64,000 nucleotides of DNA, taken from NCBI GenBank assembly GCA_004009845.1, contig RMBW01000018.1:349289-413288 (forward strand), read 5' to 3'. Positions 59,556 to 64,000 of the stretch are shown here, piece after piece. The position numbers and the translations under genes are program-made. The notes under the pieces were generated by a model, which did no database searches, was not told the DNA's origin, and saw only the letters and a list, made by a program, of their open reading frames with translations. The stretch's first letter is position 1. The number at the start of each line of letters is the position of its first letter. Source of the stretch: Davidsoniella eucalypti. Its lineage: Eukaryota > Ascomycota > Sordariomycetes > Microascales > Ceratocystidaceae.

Positions 59556-59921
59556 TGTAGTTGGTTCTTTTGTTTCTCTGCTCTTTATATAAGATTAGTC
59601 ATGCAGTAATATTGATAGATATTTCTACATGTAGTAAGAAGTTTATGCCGAATGAAAATCAAGCGGTGTAATTTAACCGCAGTTAGTAGAATATTCCAGT
59701 CATTATTATATATATACTTACTGTAGCGTACGTTTTAGATATATAGTTTGCTCAAGTACCACACTGAACCGTGGAATTTACAAGAAAAAGATAGTTACTA
59801 AACGCCAGCACATCTTTCGGTGATATGCTCGGTAGACTAGCAAGCAAATCCAGAAATTGTAGCCTCAGTCGTTCTTCCAATGTATTTACCACAAACGTAA
59901 ATAGCCGCTGTATATGTATCT
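59556..59921. other. Intergenic gap between convergent HET genes
   Basis: These 366 AT-rich bases separate the 3' ends of the two HET genes. No remnant of the missing C-terminal region of the plus copy was seen. Confidence 0.6.
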
Positions 59922-62200
59922 CTACGCAAGCACAATCAATCTTCGTTCCCACTCAATCTCTGTGATTTCTTCACTGAGGTGGTTGTCCCAAGAGTCGATA
60001 CGATATGCCACGCCATCAACGAACTCGACCTCGAGGACTAACCCTTCGCCAAAATATAGAAAATGTGACACAACATAGTCTTGGTACAGTCGCTGAGGCC
60101 GATATCTCTTTTTCAAGTGCAAAGACGAAGTAGCCATCATCTCGTACGGCTTAAACTCGTCCTCTGTTTTGACAACCGGTAACGCTTTATGCCTTGCCCA
60201 GAACACCAACATCTGGTCGTCAGGAACAGAGCCGAGCACGGACTGTGTTAGCCCGGGAGTCTCCCTGGATATGTCCCCCATAGTAACCACTTCATCTGCT
60301 GGAATATCTTCACAGCAGTCACCACGTTCGACGACTTTGTTTTCGTGTTCTAGGAATTCAAGGGCACAAAGCGGAACTAGGCGAAGTGGCGTATTCCGAA
60401 GAATGTACTGAGTACCAAATCTTGGGGTTTGATGACTACATGACTGGTGGTTAGCTTGAATCCGTATTTCTATGACAGCTTGCCAAGAAAACTTGCGATT
60501 TCGTTTCGTAGGTCTCATACCCGGCTACGTTGACAAAGCCAAACGGCGACCAACTTGGAAAGCTGACCTGAACCCTGAGACTGGTCATCGGGAGAGTCGA
60601 CTTGTCGGTTCGGCGCTGTGGGTAATGGCTGTACTCGTCAAAAGACCACATGATATCAAGAGATTTCCGGCCTTCTTTAGATCCAGTGGTACACGGCAGC
60701 CCCCATATGATCGGGGTTTCAAGGCGTTCTTGGAAGAACTGAGCTATGCCTGAAAATGCATCATGAGCATCGCCTTGCTTCGTGATGTTGCGCTTGAGGA
60801 ACTTCCTGACCTCGTCTCGGTAGCTCCTCAAAGTATACGTAAGCTCTTCCCCAAACTTGGTATGCTGTATCACTTCCACGTCATTCTGCACGTGATATCG
60901 ACACTGCCAATAAGCACCCTGTGCAGTGAAAGCGATTGACCTTGCGGAGAAGAAAAGCTCTTGCTGGGTCCAAGCACGGTCTCCCCAAGGAGAAAAGTTG
61001 CAGAGGTTGAATTCGGGCGTGTCACACTCCCCAAGATTGGACCCTTGTGCTCTCGTATGAGGGTAGTCCGAATATAATACCAGCTCTGGGCTGATGGTGA
61101 AAACCCCGGGCTTTACGCAGGGAATTGAGACTCCGCAAAGACCAGAACTCGCTGCTGTGCCACACCCATCGATGATGGTCAAGGAAGCGTATTGGTAGAT
61201 GGCAGCCATTGCTGCAAGTTGGTGGATCTTGTCATCCATGACATCCTGTAGAATACAGAGAGCGTCGACCCAGATATATCGAAATCCAGCCTGCTTTGCC
61301 ACATGAATAGCATCACTGATCGTCTTGGGGAGGTCTTGAAGAGGGAGGCCATTCCTTGGCGTGAATAGAGACTGCGTACTAGATAATAGGAGATGTGTGT
61401 TTGCGGGCTTCTCATTTTCGAATCCCCAGATGTAGCTCAATGCAGCATAGTCGAGCTGGGAAAGATCAACTGAGTCGAATTGCTTGACACAGCAATCCTG
61501 GGTGTCTATGGCTCGAAATATCCTGATTGGAAAAGGACGTGATTGGTGCCGTCTACACTCAGTATGCTTTGTGCCTTCTATGCACTGAGAAAGCCAGCCA
61601 GTCAGCAAGGGATACTGAAATACCGGCACATCCCGCATTCGCTCAAGTATACTAAGGCCAAGGCTAGAGGAACCGCCACTTTCCTCCTCTTCGCTGTGGC
61701 TGGCTGCCAAAGACTGAGCCCTCGTGATGATGGTAAAGGACGACAGGTATCTCCAGCCTTCTTCGGGCTCTTCTGGGTGGAGATGCATGTTCTCGGGAAA
61801 CAGGATCTTGGTATTGCAAGACAATCCATACTCGTATTGTTTGTTGGTAATAAGTTGAACTACAGGCTCGTGGGGCAGATAGTCCAAGTGGCCAGCATTC
61901 TTGTAGTCGGTAACAAGTTTGGCTAGATATGAGCATAGGGTACATATCGATGGCGATGAGATACCACCTAGAAGCATCTCATATGTATATTCCTGAGACG
62001 TATACAGTGGAGTGGGCTGGGTAGATGAGTTAGCTCCTAGTAGATAACAGTCAAGCAGACATGGACATGCATACATTTCGCCCTTCAACTGGTATGCTGA
62101 TGTTGCAGAATTCACAAAATGCAAATTTAGACCCTGTAGTTAGGGTCGCCGCTAACTTTTGCCGTAGTCTCGACAGAGGATATCTCGGAATAGAATCCAT
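59922..62200 (-). CDS. HET-domain protein, full-length copy
   Basis: Three exons (62200-62075, 61992-60521, 60435-59922) join across introns of 82 and 85 bp and encode 703 residues. The first intron is phase 0 after residue 42, almost the same place as in the plus-strand paralogue (after 44). A zinc-finger-like CEFC and later CTLCSYLA in the N-terminal region parallel CHIC and CAICSYLA in the paralogue. The HET domain starts near residue 223 with YAALSYIWGFEN, then LPKTISDAIHVAKQAGFRYIWVDALC and IYQYASLTIIDGCG. A typical SPWGDRAWTQQELFFSARSI segment follows. The C-terminal region is of unknown function and has no recognisable NACHT, WD40 or ankyrin part. The ATG at 62200 is supported by alignment with the paralogue (MDSIPRYPLSRL versus MDLNQTYPLSKL). 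Confidence 0.87.
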
Positions 62201-63359
62201 GATACATGAGAGATAAGATAATTCGTACAAGGAATAAAGATGTAATATCAGAAGATGAATGTTCATTAGGTTGACTGATTGTATCATCTTGCTATCCAAA
62301 ATCACAGATGTTTTAGTACGATGATTGCATCATCATATACAATCCGCAACCACACTGAGCTTGGTAGCATCTGATGTCAGCTCCATACTTACATACATAT
62401 GGATGTATATGTACGGATCTGGCACAATGATAGCTACCCAATGTCCTAGTAAGACCATTTCTAAAAGCTACCCAAGGTGGGGTCGGTAAGCGATAGCTGA
62501 CTACATATTACCAGGGCCAGTTTGATTTTTTCAATAGCTATGCTGCAAATGATTAGGTCATCAGTGAGCATTGCTTACTTGCTTTATCTGCTACATCACC
62601 AAGTGCACTGTTTTGCTTACGCTATAAATGCTGTCTTTGTAAATAATGCATTACTATATCCAATGGCTTGAGGTCTTACGGTCTAGTTCAGTTGTTACAC
62701 CATCTAACTAGCTTATAGATAGTGCCCAACAAATAGTTGGATGGGTATAAGTACATATTGGGTTTGAAGTGCCCTTAGTTATAGCCTATGTAGCGCAAGA
62801 AAGAATTTGATATCAGCTAGTGTCCATTTGAATGTTGAGTTTGTAGAAAATTTAGTTGCATGTCAGGTGAGTAAAGCCTTGCTAACTTGGAGGCATTTGC
62901 CTGTTTATCAATATGTGTCTAGATAAATCCCATTTCATTTGATTTCCAAAAAGCGAGTATGAAGCTTTCCTTAAACAATGGCAGGCGTAACAGAGAAGAT
63001 AAAAAAAACAAAAAACAAGAATATCATCATCATAAAGTCGTCAGCACAGCTAGCACAGTCCCTCAGTCCCATTATAGCTCCGAAAAAGTGGCCCCTACGC
63101 TTATTGTAATTATCGCAAGAGAGTGTCCAACGGTGCCTGGTTGGTAAAAGAGCCGAGCTAGCCATAACTTGATCTTCATAGCATAGATACGCCAGTTCCC
63201 CTCTTGGGCTTCTCTTCACTATAGAGCAAGCCCATGTATGATCATTTATGGAAACTTATAGGATGTGATGTATGGTACTGAGTCCGAGATATGCGTTGTG
63301 TTGTGTAGTTGTTATATGGGGGGGGTAGTGGTGTTAGTAAGGGTGGGAAGGGAGAATAT
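62201..63359. other. Intergenic region, HET gene to malate dehydrogenase
   Basis: This 1.16-kb AT-rich interval contains the promoter of the HET gene and the 3' UTR of the malate dehydrogenase gene. A G9 run lies near 63318. No gene is seen. Confidence 0.55.
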
Positions 63360-64000
63360 TCACTTTTGCTCAGCAGGCTTGTTGGCGAAGATAACGCCCT
63401 TCTCGATGCTGCCCTGAAGGCCCTTCAGGCAGGCATCCAGAAGCTTCTGCTCCTGTTCGGTTACACCCTCAAGAGGATCGTGAACCTTCTCAATACCGTC
63501 AACCTGATAGACATGTTAGTGTAGGTTCTTCCATATTGGGCCAATGTGATTTTCAAATTATGTACTTACACCTAGTTCAACGGGAACGGAAAAGAAGTCA
63601 CAGCCAGTCTTCTTGGCAATCTCGGCACCGCCAGGAACGCCGGGGAGATAGACGTAGGAGGGTTCAATAAGGCCCTTCTCGCCAGCCGCAGCACGGAGAA
63701 CCTTCTCGGCGAAGCTGTTAAAGAACATGTTAGATGCAATTGATTATATAAATGACATGTTGAATTTTCACTTACCGGTAACCAGCGTAGGCCATGGAGA
63801 GAGTGGCAGAGCCAGCACCATTCTTAGCCTTCACGACCTCATCACCGCCAAACTGAACACGGTTGACTAGGGCATTGTACTTGTCGTCTGGGATGGACAC
63901 AGCAGGAGTGGCCTTGCTAAACAGAGGGACGATAGTTTCGCCAGAGTGACCACCAATGACGGGGATAGTCAACTCAGACTTGGCAATGCCAGTGATCTCA
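63360..64000 (-). CDS. NAD-dependent malate dehydrogenase, C-terminal part (cut by window edge)
   Basis: Three exons are visible: one running from beyond 64000 to 63776, then 63714-63570 and 63503-63360, with introns of 61 and 66 bp. The enzyme interconverts malate and oxaloacetate with NAD. The visible part includes the active-site motif IPVIGGHSGETIVPLFS with its catalytic His, the segment GAGSATLSMAYAGYRFAEKVL, and the C-terminal helix (EQEQKLLDACLKGLQ). The protein ends in FANKPAEQK, without a peroxisomal SKL-type signal. The N-terminus, and so any mitochondrial targeting sequence, lies outside the window. Whether this is the mitochondrial or cytosolic form is therefore open. Confidence 0.93.

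Noticed and set aside
1..64000. tRNA, 5S rRNA, snRNA or CRISPR array
   Set aside because: A reading by eye for T-loop GGTTCRA motifs, 5S-like and U6-like sequences and regularly spaced repeats found none. A covariance-model search would be decisive.

Overview
The window looks like nuclear DNA of a filamentous ascomycete (Pezizomycotina; class not resolved). The reasons are many short introns of about 50-95 bp with GTAAGT/GTATGT-type donors, CTAAC-like branch points and TAG/CAG acceptors, two HET-domain genes, a poly-Q bHLH regulator, and fungal forms of condensin, Nop4, Las21, Siz/PIAS and Trs33. No rRNA, tRNA, CRISPR array or recognisable transposon was seen. Exon joins were worked out by hand from splice signals and reading phase, and each one given keeps the frame.

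Layout: 1-12060 is a long stretch without a recognisable gene, ending at a single-exon SREBP-type bHLH gene (12061-14220, +). A large disordered, serine-rich protein follows on the minus strand (15822-18518). From 18519 to 35077 is a second desert of about 16.5 kb. Then come a NIPA-type magnesium transporter gene (35078-37331, -), an unrecognised 298-residue protein (39336-40229, +), and a dense housekeeping block. This block holds condensin subunit Ycg1/Cnd3 (40726-43892, -), divergent from the nucleolar RNA-binding protein Nop4 (44407-46764, +); the GPI ethanolamine-phosphate transferase Las21/Gpi7 with eight exons (47101-50048, -); a small DUF2423/LLPH-like protein (50989-51433, -); a Siz/PIAS SUMO E3 ligase (52761-54766, +); and TRAPP subunit Trs33 (56059-57012, +).

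The right end holds two convergent paralogous HET-domain genes. The plus copy (58243-59555) is short and diverged, and the minus copy (59922-62200) is full length. The 3' part of a malate dehydrogenase gene (63360 to the edge, -) closes the window.

The genes do not form a pathway cluster. The housekeeping block covers chromosome condensation, 60S ribosome biogenesis, GPI anchors, SUMO ligation and ER-Golgi traffic. The most distinctive features are the two deserts, the HET pair in which one member appears to be decaying, splice acceptors that lie next to a frame-breaking AG, and a strand-biased TTAGGGTT motif. I did not find convincing evidence of a wholly new system.
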